A stretch of 64,000 nucleotides of DNA from positions 62,001 through 126,000 of the forward strand of contig NZ_JADCKQ010000006.1 of the NCBI RefSeq assembly GCF_016123485.1, written 5' to 3'. Position 1 is the stretch's first letter, and the number at the start of each line of letters is the position of its first letter. The translations under genes were made by a program, and so were the position numbers. The notes beneath the pieces are model-generated. The model was not told the DNA's origin, ran no database searches, and saw nothing but the letters and a program-made list of their open reading frames with translations. Below are positions 37,400 to 46,127 of the stretch, piece after piece. Source of the DNA: Halocynthiibacter styelae. Its GTDB lineage: Bacteria; Pseudomonadota; Alphaproteobacteria; Rhodobacterales; Rhodobacteraceae.

Positions 37400-37450
37400 C
37401 AAAGGTGGGACACCCTTCCCCAACGAAGGGCTTATATCTGGAAGGATATC
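37400..37450 (+). promoter_or_regulatory. Structured leader of serC
   Basis: Directly before serC, CCCTTC / GAAGGG form a 6-bp hairpin (37413-37430) and ATATC / GATAT form a second (37434-37449) whose loop holds part of GGAAGGA, the ribosome site. Alphaproteobacterial serC genes are known to carry a conserved cis-regulatory RNA, and this may be it; I could not compare it with the published consensus. Confidence 0.5.
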
Positions 37451-38596
37451 ATGACTGATATTGTACACCCGGCCACGCGGCCGGCCAATCCGCGTTTTTC
37501 ATCTGGCCCTTGCGCCAAACCCCCCACATGGAATCTGGATGTATTGCGTGATGCGCCCCTGGGCCGTTCGCACCGTGCAGCTGTTGGCAAAGCCAAGTTG
37601 AAAGCCGCGATCGAAGAGACGCGCGAGCTGCTGAACATCCCTACAGATTACAGAATTGGCATTGTACCTGCATCCGACACCGGCGCTGTAGAAATGGCCT
37701 TGTGGAACCTGCTGGGCGCACGCCCGGTGGAAATGCTGGCCTGGGAAAGCTTTGGTGCCGGTTGGATCACCGATGTTGTGAAACAGCTAAAAATCGAGGC
37801 CACTGTTAAAACCGCTGATTACGGTCAGATCGTTGATCTCAGCACTGTGGATTTGAACAATGACGTTGTCTTCACTTGGAACGGCACCACATCCGGTGTG
37901 CGCGTGCCCAATGGCGATTGGATTGCCGATGACCGCGCAGGCCTGACCATTTGTGACGCGACATCTGCCGCTTTTGCGATGGATCTGCCCTGGGATAAGC
38001 TGGATGTAACGACCTATTCTTGGCAGAAAGTTTTGGGCGGCGAAGCGGCGCACGGCATGATCATCCTGTCACCACGCGCAGTGGAGCGCCTTGAAACCTA
38101 TGTACCCGCATGGCCCCTGCCAAAGATCTTTCGCCTGACCAAAGCAGGGAAATTGATTGATGGCATCTTCACAGGAGCAACGATCAACACGCCTTCAATG
38201 CTCTGTGTTGAGGATTACCTGTTCGCCCTGTCATGGGCACGTTCAGTGGGCGGGCTGAAAGGCCTGATCGCCCGTGCAAACACGAATTCGGCTGCAATAG
38301 ACTCTTTCTGTGCGGCAAATGACTGGATCGAAAACCTCGCCGAAGATGCTGCGACGCAGTCCAACACGTCTGTTTGCCTCAAGTTCACAGATGCGCGCAT
38401 CACCGATGGCGCAACCTTCGCCAAAGCCGTTGCAAAACGTCTAGAAGGTGAAGGCGTGGCCTTTGACATGGGCGCTTATCGCGACGCACCCGCAGGCCTG
38501 CGGATCTGGTGTGGTGCCACGGTTGAGACCAGCGATGTTGAGGCCCTGCTGCCCTGGATCAAATGGGCTTTCGAAGCCGAGATCGCATCTCTCTGA
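37451..38596 (+). CDS. serC: Phosphoserine aminotransferase
   Basis: PLP enzyme converting 3-phosphohydroxypyruvate to phosphoserine. 381 residues. It has the alphaproteobacterial type start ([16 protein letters not shown]) and PLP lysine in [17 protein letters not shown] 37451 sits at the end of a structured leader with GGAAGGA. serA follows 65 bp downstream, and serB diverges upstream. Confidence 0.96.
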   Translation: MTDIVHPATRPANPRFSSGPCAKPPTWNLDVLRDAPLGRSHRAAVGKAKLKAAIEETRELLNIPTDYRIGIVPASDTGAVEMALWNLLGARPVEMLAWESFGAGWITDVVKQLKIEATVKTADYGQIVDLSTVDLNNDVVFTWNGTTSGVRVPNGDWIADDRAGLTICDATSAAFAMDLPWDKLDVTTYSWQKVLGGEAAHGMIILSPRAVERLETYVPAWPLPKIFRLTKAGKLIDGIFTGATINTPSMLCVEDYLFALSWARSVGGLKGLIARANTNSAAIDSFCAANDWIENLAEDAATQSNTSVCLKFTDARITDGATFAKAVAKRLEGEGVAFDMGAYRDAPAGLRIWCGATVETSDVEALLPWIKWAFEAEIASL

Positions 38597-38660
38597 AGCA
38601 TTTCTGAGCGCGCCTTTTCTCGGGCGCCTCCCCTTCCCCATTCTATAAAGGACCAAAACC

Positions 38661-40256
38661 ATGGCCCCTAAAGTACTCGTATCTGACAAACTTTCCGAAA
38701 CCGCGGTGCAGATCTTCCGGGATCGTGGCATCGACGTTGATTTTATGCCTGACCTTGGCAAAGACAAAGAAAAGCTTGCGGAACTGATTGGCAAATATGA
38801 CGGTCTTGCAATCCGCTCTGCCACCAAAGTCACGCCAACCATCCTTGCTGCCGCTGAAAACCTGAAAGTCGTCGCACGTGCTGGTATCGGCACCGATAAC
38901 GTCGATAAAGATGCCGCGTCTAAAAAAGGTGTGATCGTGATGAACACACCTTTTGGCAACATGATCACCACCGCGGAACATGCGATTGCGATGATGTTTG
39001 CGGTTGCGCGTCAGATCCCTGAAGCCTCTGCCAGCACCCACGCCGGCAAATGGGAGAAATCCAAATTCATGGGGGTTGAGCTGACCGGCAAGACCCTTGG
39101 CGTTATCGGTGCGGGCAACATTGGTGGCATTGTGTGCGACCGTGCGCGCGGCCTGAAGATGAAAGTTGTGGCCTATGACCCCTTCCTTGGTGAAGAAAAA
39201 GCCAAGCACATGGGCGTTGAAAAGGTTGAATTGGATGACCTGCTGAAACGTGCTGATTTCATCACCCTGCACGTGCCGCTGACCGATCAGACCCGCAATG
39301 TTCTGTCCCGTGAAAACCTTGAGAAAACCAAAAAAGGCGTGCGTATCATCAACTGTGCCCGTGGTGGGTTGATTGATGAAGCTGCTTTGGCTGAAATGCT
39401 GCAATCTGGTCATGTGGCTGGTGCTGCTTTGGATGTGTTCGCGGAAGAACCCGCCAAAGAAAACGTGCTGTTCAACCTGCCAAACGTCGTCTGCACCCCA
39501 CACCTGGGCGCGGCCACATCCGAAGCGCAAGAAAACGTTGCTTTGCAAGTTGCGGAACAGATGTCCGACTACCTGCTGACCGGTGCCGTGACCAACGCGT
39601 TGAACATGCCATCCGTGACAGCGGAAGAATCCAAGGTCATGGGTCCATGGTTGGCGCTATCTGGTCACCTCGGCGCGTTCGTGGGTCAGATGACCGATGA
39701 ACCCGTGAAAGCCATTAACATTCTGTATGATGGGAATGTGGCTGAAATGAACCTTGAAGCCCTGAACTGTGGCGTCATCGCGGGCATTATGAAACGTGCG
39801 AATCCTGACGTGAACATGGTTTCTGCGCCTGTGGTGGCACGTGAACGCGGCATTCAGATTTCCACCACCAACCAGGCGAAATCCGGTGCGTTTGACGGCT
39901 ATATCAAAGTCACTGTCGTGACCGAAAAACGCGAACGTTCTGTTGCAGGCACCGTGTTTAGTGACGGCAAGCCGCGTTTCATCCAGATCAAAGGCATTCA
40001 GGTTGATGCCGAGATCGGGCGTCACATGCTGTACACCACCAATGAAGATGTTCCTGGCATCATCGGCACCCTGGGCCAGACCATGGGCGAAAACGGCGTG
40101 AACATCGCGAACTTTACCCTTGGCCGTTCAGAAGTTGGGGGCGAGGCGATTGCATTGCTGTACATCGACCATAAGGTAGATGACGCCGTGATTGATAACC
40201 TCAACAAAACGGGCATGTTCCAAAGCATTAAACCGCTGGAATTTGACGTCGCTTAA
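38661..40256 (+). CDS. serA: D-3-phosphoglycerate dehydrogenase
   Basis: First step of serine synthesis; NAD-dependent oxidation of 3-phosphoglycerate. 531 residues, the long type with an intervening domain and a C-terminal ACT domain (DVPGIIGTLGQTMGENGVNIANF) for allosteric control. The nucleotide site is GVIGAGNIGGIV and the catalytic Arg-Glu-His trio is represented by ARGGLIDE and CTPHLGAAT. It follows serC and is followed at once by a phosphatase gene. Confidence 0.97.
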   Translation: MAPKVLVSDKLSETAVQIFRDRGIDVDFMPDLGKDKEKLAELIGKYDGLAIRSATKVTPTILAAAENLKVVARAGIGTDNVDKDAASKKGVIVMNTPFGNMITTAEHAIAMMFAVARQIPEASASTHAGKWEKSKFMGVELTGKTLGVIGAGNIGGIVCDRARGLKMKVVAYDPFLGEEKAKHMGVEKVELDDLLKRADFITLHVPLTDQTRNVLSRENLEKTKKGVRIINCARGGLIDEAALAEMLQSGHVAGAALDVFAEEPAKENVLFNLPNVVCTPHLGAATSEAQENVALQVAEQMSDYLLTGAVTNALNMPSVTAEESKVMGPWLALSGHLGAFVGQMTDEPVKAINILYDGNVAEMNLEALNCGVIAGIMKRANPDVNMVSAPVVARERGIQISTTNQAKSGAFDGYIKVTVVTEKRERSVAGTVFSDGKPRFIQIKGIQVDAEIGRHMLYTTNEDVPGIIGTLGQTMGENGVNIANFTLGRSEVGGEAIALLYIDHKVDDAVIDNLNKTGMFQSIKPLEFDVA

Positions 40257-40265
40257 GGATTGATC

Positions 40266-41018
40266 ATGCGCCACTACGCGATTGGGGATGTGCACGGACA
40301 TCTGGACAAACTGCAATCAGCCATGGCGTTGATTGCGCGAGACCGCGACCGTGTGGATGACCCAAAAGCGCCGGTGGTGCAGATCGGTGATCTTGTTGAT
40401 CGCGGCCCGGATTCAAAGGGTGTGATCGAATTTATGATAGAAGGCGTGATCCGGGGCGAACCCTGGGTCACGCTGCTTGGCAATCACGATCGGCAGTTTC
40501 TATGGTGGCTGGAAGATCCCGAACGCCGCGATCCTGTTCTAAAGACTGAATACACCTGGCTGCATGAACGTATCGGTGGGCTGACTACACTTGCCTCATA
40601 TGGGGTGGATATCACAGCCCCAATCTCCGAAATGCACAGGCAAGCCCGCAGCCTTGTTCCGGATGATCACATAGATTTCCTGAATGCCATGCCCAATCGC
40701 TACACCCGTGACAGACTGTTCTTTGCTCATGCCGGTATTCGCCCCAGTGTTCCGTTAGATCAACAGACGGAAGACGATCTGATCTGGATCAGGGGCGAGT
40801 TTCACAATCATCCTGATCCCCATGACGCGTTGATCATTCACGGACATACACCGGTGAAGGCTGCCACCCACTACGGCAACCGGATCAACATCGACAGCGG
40901 TGCCGCCTGGGGGCATGATTTGTCAGCGGTTGTCATTGAGGAACGCAAAGCCTGGCTTCTGACGGTTTCTGGTCGCGTGCCGCTTCCACATCAGGACCCC
41001 CACTTTTCCCTCATTTAG
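40266..41018 (+). CDS. PP2A-like bacterial serine/threonine protein phosphatase
   Basis: 250 residues from ATG 40266, preceded by AAGGA. All metal motifs are present: GDVHGHLDKL, GDLVDRGPDSKG, LGNHDRQFL and HGHTPVKAATH. This layout is that of PrpA/PrpB-like phosphatases, which act on phosphoproteins or dinucleoside polyphosphates. It starts 9 bp after serA and probably shares that transcript. It converges on the next gene with a 3-bp gap. Confidence 0.92.
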   Translation: MRHYAIGDVHGHLDKLQSAMALIARDRDRVDDPKAPVVQIGDLVDRGPDSKGVIEFMIEGVIRGEPWVTLLGNHDRQFLWWLEDPERRDPVLKTEYTWLHERIGGLTTLASYGVDITAPISEMHRQARSLVPDDHIDFLNAMPNRYTRDRLFFAHAGIRPSVPLDQQTEDDLIWIRGEFHNHPDPHDALIIHGHTPVKAATHYGNRINIDSGAAWGHDLSAVVIEERKAWLLTVSGRVPLPHQDPHFSLI

Positions 41019-41021
41019 TCT

Positions 41022-42581
41022 CTAATCATTGCGGATCACACCTGTCAGCGCCCCGGCGGCCAGTGCCGTGATCACCCACCCCGCCAGCTTCGCAAACCAT
41101 CTGATCCACCAGCCATGCCAGCCCCAGGGGCTGCGCGATGTGGATGGCGCCCAGGCGCTTTCCTGGCCAAGGTTGACAATTGGCACCATCAGGTCTGCCG
41201 CATAGGCGAAAGGATGAAAAGTTTCATAATCCTGCCCGGCCTCCCCCGGTGCAGACCAGAACATCGCAGGATTGCCCGGGTGTGTTTCTGTGGCCGAAAC
41301 CCATCCGGAAGAAACCAACAAGGGCGCTGCATCCGGTGCCATATCACCCGCTTCCCAGGCTTTGCCGAAATACCAGCCCAGAAACAGGATCAACAGGGTT
41401 GAGACAAACAAAGCGCGGGCCGGACGATATCCATAGCCAACAGTAAACCGCAAAACAGGCTCTGTTACTGCGGAAGTAGCGTATTTTAACCAGGAACCGC
41501 TGACGTGCATTAACCTTCTGTTCTCAGCCCGCAGCAGCTGTTCCTTCCGCATAAGAACCGTCTTTGCGTCCGCACGATGCCCAAGCGTCGACAGAACCGA
41601 AGCAAGATGTTCATAAGGTTGCGCCGAAAACGGCATGTCTTCCGGGCGGCGCGCCAGCCAATCCAGACGCGCGTAAACAGATGTATCTGTGTGGCGTGAG
41701 AAATCCGAATAGATGAACCCATCCAGACGCAGAGGATAAGACGCCCCCGGCCCCGCCGGTTCATCCCGCAAACGTGCCACCTGCGCCCCGGCCAGGTTTA
41801 CAATACCAGAACTGATCTGATTGTCAGACAAATACAAAATGCCATGCACATGCGCACGCGCCAGAGACAAGGCGATCGCCGCGCCATGTTCTTCGGTCGC
41901 ACCAAAAACAGCATTACTAACATCATCCATGCGTGAAATTGCGGTGCGGGTGATGAACACATCATGTGTCACCCGTGCGGAGGACAGGAAAATCGCACCT
42001 TCGCACATCAGAGACGAATCCGTATCCGAATAAGGATAATTTCCCAGATAAAGAGAACCATCCACACGCAACCCCGGCGCAAAGATCGCATCCTGCCCCT
42101 CACTTACGATACGCGTACCACAGAATTGCAGATCGCCTTCGATGCGAGCACCAGCAAGCGCGAATTCACCTTCCACCAGGCTGTCGTTGCGCAGATACAA
42201 TGACCCCGCGAACCGGGCATTGTCCGCCGAAATCCCTGTCAGGTGGCAGCCTGAGAAATGCACACCACGAAGCCGCGCGTTCACAAGGTTCAGTTCATCC
42301 GTGAAATGGCAGTTCGAAAATGTAAGGTCAAAACCCAGATCCCCACCTTGTAGATCCAGAGCACCTTTCACCCAGGCTCCGCGCAGACGGATCCCTTTAA
42401 CGTCAACATTTGCATCGGGATCCAACAGGACTTCACGCAGAAACTCTGCACGTATCAGGCAATCTTCGCTGCTGTCTTCTGGCAGGTCACCACCTGCAAA
42501 CACCGTGCGTTCCGGCAGGGCCAGCCCATCCAACAAGCGGGTTTCAGCGGGGGAGATCGGTTGAAATGTCTCAAAATTCAT
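41022..42581 (-). CDS. Beta-helix protein with a C-terminal two-helix membrane domain
   Basis: 519 residues. The first 300 show a pentapeptide-like repeat pattern (ADNARFAGSLYLRND, ALAGARIEGDLQF, LSLARAHVHGILYLSD) that suggests a right-handed beta-helix. A conserved-looking segment QPYEHLASVLSTLGHRADAKTVLMRKE follows. Then two hydrophobic stretches (LFVSTLLILFLGWYFG and LAGWVITALAAGALTGVI) flank YAADLMVPIVNLGQESAW, a pore-like arrangement. Similar architecture is annotated as a membrane-associated oxidoreductase in actinobacteria, but no redox motif is visible. Function unknown. Confidence 0.7.
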   Translation of the reverse strand: MNFETFQPISPAETRLLDGLALPERTVFAGGDLPEDSSEDCLIRAEFLREVLLDPDANVDVKGIRLRGAWVKGALDLQGGDLGFDLTFSNCHFTDELNLVNARLRGVHFSGCHLTGISADNARFAGSLYLRNDSLVEGEFALAGARIEGDLQFCGTRIVSEGQDAIFAPGLRVDGSLYLGNYPYSDTDSSLMCEGAIFLSSARVTHDVFITRTAISRMDDVSNAVFGATEEHGAAIALSLARAHVHGILYLSDNQISSGIVNLAGAQVARLRDEPAGPGASYPLRLDGFIYSDFSRHTDTSVYARLDWLARRPEDMPFSAQPYEHLASVLSTLGHRADAKTVLMRKEQLLRAENRRLMHVSGSWLKYATSAVTEPVLRFTVGYGYRPARALFVSTLLILFLGWYFGKAWEAGDMAPDAAPLLVSSGWVSATETHPGNPAMFWSAPGEAGQDYETFHPFAYAADLMVPIVNLGQESAWAPSTSRSPWGWHGWWIRWFAKLAGWVITALAAGALTGVIRND

Positions 42582-42642
42582 GGACAGAGAATTGCATCTC
42601 TGCCCATGAAGGTAAAGGTAATCTGAAAGTGGGTAAAATCCC

Positions 42643-42834
42643 CTATTCAGAGACAGATTTCACCAGATCAATCGCCTCTGACAGCACCTGATTGTCACCA
42701 ATGTGATTGGCAAGCGTCAGGATCAGGCGGGCGTTCAGGGCCTGCGATTGTGCATCATCCAGGCCTTCATGCGCCTCAATCAGCTGCGCATAGAAACCAT
42801 CGTGATCCGCGATATTGGCTTTGGTGTTCAACAT
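42643..42834 (-). CDS. DUF2783-family small protein
   Basis: 63 residues: MLNTKANIADHDGFYAQLIE and a helical C-terminus (LNARLILTLANHIGDNQVL). The length and the HDGFYAQLIEAHEGL pattern fit DUF2783, a family found beside aromatic-catabolism genes. ATG 42834 follows AGGAG, 3 bp after the FAD monooxygenase stop, so it is the third gene of that unit. Its function is unknown; it may be an accessory to the hydroxylase. Confidence 0.8.
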   Translation of the reverse strand: MLNTKANIADHDGFYAQLIEAHEGLDDAQSQALNARLILTLANHIGDNQVLSEAIDLVKSVSE

Positions 42835-42837
42835 GGC

Positions 42838-44424
42838 TCAGGCTCCTTTTGCGCGCGCAATGGCTGCGGTAATGTCATGGGCGGAAGGCGCAGCCCAGCG
42901 TGCGGCGATATGCTGATCGGGTCGGAACAACACCGTCACACCACCAGCATCGCCCATATATCGCGTCTTCAGTTCCTCAGAAGGGTTCGCAATATGGATC
43001 TGCTTTACGCCTGCTGGCACTTCAGGTGCGGCGAAACCCGCTGTCATAACCGCGAATTCGTCACCGATCCGATCCAGCAACCAGCCGTCATCTGTCGGCG
43101 CGTCAGCAGCTGACGCCCCCGGACGTGTACGCTTGGGAAAAGACCCTGTTTCGGGTGAATTCAACGATGAATCACTGTGCACTGCAGGCACAGACAGACG
43201 GCCTGAGTTCACCAGAGGACGGGCAAATTCATTCTCTTCCGCCAGATCCAGGACCGCATCCCGGAAGATGCGGGAAATGCCGGATTTTGGCGTGATGAAA
43301 TCAGTAGAGCGGCTGGAATTCAGGATGTTTTCATCCGCTGCCTCGACACGCTCGTCATTGTAGGTATCCAGCAGGTTTTCCTGTGCTTCCCCCTTAATCA
43401 CAGCGGCCAGCTTCCAGCACAGATTATCTGTATCCTGAAGGCCGGAATTCGCCCCACGCGCACCAAATGGGCTGACCTGATGGGCGGCATCCCCGGCAAA
43501 AAGCACACGCCCATGACGGAACTTTTCCATGCGGCGGCACTGGAAGGTATAGACAGAAACCCATTCCAGATCGAATTTCACATCTTCACCCAGCATCGCA
43601 TTCAGACGCGGAATGACATTTTCCGGCTGCATTTCCCTTTCACGATCAATGTCCCAGCCCAACTGCAAATCAATGCGCCAGACATCATCAGGCTGTTTGT
43701 GCAGCAGCGCGGACTGACCTTTGTTGAAGGGCGGATCAAACCAGAACCAACGTTCTGTCGGGAAATCAGCCTGCATGATCACATCAGCAATCAGGAAGTT
43801 GTCTTCAAACACACGCCCGCCGAAATCGCAGCCAAGCATTTTGCGGGTTGGGGAACCCGCACCATCGCAGGGGATGACCCATTCGGTTTCGATATTATAC
43901 GAACCCTCAACAGTGTCTATTTCAAGGGAAACGTGGGTTTCATGGGTGCCGATGGCGGACACCTTATTACCACCGCGCAGCTCAATCTCTGCCCCTTCAG
44001 CCTGAAGTTCGCGCACACGATCTACCAGGTATTCTTCCAGGTAATACTGTTGGAGGTTGATAAAGGCCGGGCGTTTATGGCCGGTTTCAGGCAGCAGATC
44101 GAAGGCGTAAGCTTCGTCTTCACCGTTAAACACACGCCCCTTGTTCCAGGTCACACCTTTTTCAACCAGACGATCACCAATGCCCAGCCGATCAGAGATT
44201 TCGAGCATACGTTTGGAGAAACAGATCGCGCGGGAGCCGTGAGAGACTTTGTCATTCTCATCCACCACAACCACAGGAATGCCGTGCTGTGCCAGATCAA
44301 TCGCTGCGGCAAGGCCAACAGGGCCGGCACCAATCACCACAACCTTGTGGCGCACGGGCGTTGTCGCATCCTGATCCGGGCTGCGTTCATATGGATACAG
44401 TGGCGTTTCGAATATCTTTGTCAT
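42838..44424 (-). CDS. FAD-dependent aromatic hydroxylase
   Basis: 528 residues. FAD-binding motifs of class A flavoprotein monooxygenases are VVIGAGPVGLAAAIDLAQHG near the start and GDAAHQVSPFGARGANSGLQD near 320. The C-terminal thioredoxin-like domain (LRPDQHIAARWA) is typical of MhpA-type hydroxylases such as those for hydroxyphenylpropionate or hydroxyphenylacetate. Beside an hmg cluster, hydroxylation of a phenylacetate-type compound to homogentisate is a plausible role, but this is inference. It starts with ATG 44424 after GGAGAGAG; the MBL gene lies upstream with a hairpin between. Confidence 0.88.
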   Translation of the reverse strand: MTKIFETPLYPYERSPDQDATTPVRHKVVVIGAGPVGLAAAIDLAQHGIPVVVVDENDKVSHGSRAICFSKRMLEISDRLGIGDRLVEKGVTWNKGRVFNGEDEAYAFDLLPETGHKRPAFINLQQYYLEEYLVDRVRELQAEGAEIELRGGNKVSAIGTHETHVSLEIDTVEGSYNIETEWVIPCDGAGSPTRKMLGCDFGGRVFEDNFLIADVIMQADFPTERWFWFDPPFNKGQSALLHKQPDDVWRIDLQLGWDIDREREMQPENVIPRLNAMLGEDVKFDLEWVSVYTFQCRRMEKFRHGRVLFAGDAAHQVSPFGARGANSGLQDTDNLCWKLAAVIKGEAQENLLDTYNDERVEAADENILNSSRSTDFITPKSGISRIFRDAVLDLAEENEFARPLVNSGRLSVPAVHSDSSLNSPETGSFPKRTRPGASAADAPTDDGWLLDRIGDEFAVMTAGFAAPEVPAGVKQIHIANPSEELKTRYMGDAGGVTVLFRPDQHIAARWAAPSAHDITAAIARAKGA

Positions 44425-44451
44425 GTCTCTCTCCGGCGTGTCTCTTCGCTT

Positions 44452-44489
44452 CCTTACGGTCGCTCATCGAACGAAAAGCGACCGTAAGG
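44452..44489. repeat. Perfect 13-bp inverted repeat between MBL and FAD genes
   Basis: CCTTACGGTCGCT and AGCGACCGTAAGG flank a 12-nt loop in the 79-bp gap between two genes of one apparent transcript. There is no T-run on the coding strand, so it looks like an intercistronic processing or stability element rather than a terminator. Confidence 0.75.
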
Positions 44490-44503
44490 GAGGGCTGAGT
44501 GGC

Positions 44504-45454
44504 TTAGCTTTGCAGATCTGCCCACATGTCCAGGTCACGCTGCGCAGTCCAGATACGGGGAGTATCGATGCCGCGGGCTTCGTCATAGGCACGGGCGACG
44601 TTGAACGGCAGACAATGTTCATAAATCGCGTATTCCGCAAATTTAGGGTCACATTCTGCGCGCACCGCATCCCATGCTTCTTTCAGGGAACCACCGCGTG
44701 CAGCCACTTTGGCAGCCGGGCGATAGGTGCTTTCGACAAAGTCACGGGTGTTTTCAATCGCGGCTTCGACCATCTCGCGACCGACCAGCGCGTCTCCACG
44801 GCCTGGCGCAATGCAGACCGGATCAAATGCGGCGATATTGTCCAGCGTGTCACCCCAGTCAGAGAAATGACCATCGCCACAATAACAGGCGGAGTGATAT
44901 TCAACGATATCGCCAGTGAACATGACCTCTGCATCGGGCACCCAGACAACTGCATCGCCAGCTGTATGCGCGCGGCCCAGCTGCATGATGTCCACACGAC
45001 GCTTACCCAGATAGACGGTCATCATCCCGTCAAAAGTGGTGGTGGGCCATGTCAGGCCAGGAATGCTTTCATGCCCCTGAAACAGACGTGGAAAGCGCTG
45101 AAATTCACTGTCCCAGTCTTCCTGACCGCGTTCAACAACCATGGAACGGGCATCTTCTGACATGATGATCTGCGGTGCGTTAAATTCAGACGCACCCAGC
45201 ACGCGCACGGCGTGATAATGGGTCAGAACAAGATGTGAGATCGGCTTGTCAGTGATCTTGCGTACTTCTTCGATCACTTTGCTGGCAAGGCGCGGGGTCG
45301 CCTGGGCTTCGATGATCATAACGCTTTCGTCACCGATGATCACGCCTGAATTCGGGTCACCTTCAGCGGTAAACGCATAAAGCCCGTCACCGATTTCAGT
45401 GAAACTGATGTTCTTGTCTTCCATGTCGCCTTGCGACGCGAATGCTTTGGCCAT
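44504..45454 (-). CDS. MBL-fold protein with incomplete metal site
   Basis: 316 residues of the metallo-beta-lactamase fold. HxHxDH is reduced to HYHAVR (residues 79-84). Later motifs GRAHTAGDAVVWV and MFTGDIVEYHS are kept, but the last His is replaced in APGRGDALV. Hydrolase activity of the usual dinuclear type is therefore uncertain. Start ATG 45454 follows AAGGAA. It is the first gene of MBL-FAD hydroxylase-DUF2783. Role in aromatic catabolism is inferred from neighbours. Confidence 0.85.
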   Translation of the reverse strand: MAKAFASQGDMEDKNISFTEIGDGLYAFTAEGDPNSGVIIGDESVMIIEAQATPRLASKVIEEVRKITDKPISHLVLTHYHAVRVLGASEFNAPQIIMSEDARSMVVERGQEDWDSEFQRFPRLFQGHESIPGLTWPTTTFDGMMTVYLGKRRVDIMQLGRAHTAGDAVVWVPDAEVMFTGDIVEYHSACYCGDGHFSDWGDTLDNIAAFDPVCIAPGRGDALVGREMVEAAIENTRDFVESTYRPAAKVAARGGSLKEAWDAVRAECDPKFAEYAIYEHCLPFNVARAYDEARGIDTPRIWTAQRDLDMWADLQS

Positions 45455-45506
45455 GGTATGGATTTCCTTATTTTACAACCTGGTGGTCGTGTGATTGATT
45501 GGCAGC

Positions 45507-46082
45507 ATGATACAGAAAAAACATATTCCCCTGCTCGTGACCGCGTTTGTGGTCCTGGCGACCGCGATCATCCTTTTGTGGATGGGGCGAGAGCCGATTT
45601 GTAAATGTGGCACCGTCAAGCTTTGGTGGGGTAAGACCTTCAGTTCTGAAGGCTCGCAACACCTGACCGACTGGTACACGCCCAGCCATCTGATCCACGG
45701 CTTTATTTTCTTTGGTTTTCTCTGGCTTGTTGCCCGACGCCTGTCTGTTGGCTGGCGCCTGGTGATTGCCACGTTGATTGAGGCCGCCTGGGAGATTTCC
45801 GAAAACACCACTGCCGTGATCGAACATTACCGCACGGTGACGATTTCGCTGGATTACTTTGGTGACAGCGTCATCAATTCCCTGGCTGATATTGGCGCGA
45901 TGTTGCTGGGGTTCTGGCTTGCGCGACGCCTGCCGATCTGGGCCAGCCTTGCCATTGTCATCGGGTTTGAGGTTTTCACCATGCATATGATCCGTGATGG
46001 CCTGGCGCTGAATGTGCTGATGCTCACATATCCCCTGGACCTCGTGAAGGAATGGCAGGCAGCGATCCCCCCCCTGCAGTGA
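45507..46082 (+). CDS. DUF2585-family membrane protein
   Basis: About 191 residues. Four to five helices are visible: near the N-terminus (IPLLVTAFVVLATAIILLWMG), IHGFIFFGFLWLVARRL, VINSLADIGAMLLGFWLA and IWASLAIVIGFEVFTMHMI. The core GREPICKCGTVKLWWG and the PSHLIHGFIFFG, EISENT and GDSVINSLAD segments are hallmarks of DUF2585. Function is unknown. I chose ATG 45507; a TTG at 45495 is possible. It converges on fahA. Confidence 0.85.
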   Translation: MIQKKHIPLLVTAFVVLATAIILLWMGREPICKCGTVKLWWGKTFSSEGSQHLTDWYTPSHLIHGFIFFGFLWLVARRLSVGWRLVIATLIEAAWEISENTTAVIEHYRTVTISLDYFGDSVINSLADIGAMLLGFWLARRLPIWASLAIVIGFEVFTMHMIRDGLALNVLMLTYPLDLVKEWQAAIPPLQ

Positions 46083-46127
46083 TGCGGGGGAAAGATCCTG
46101 AGTATGTGTTAACACCAGCATGTGACC

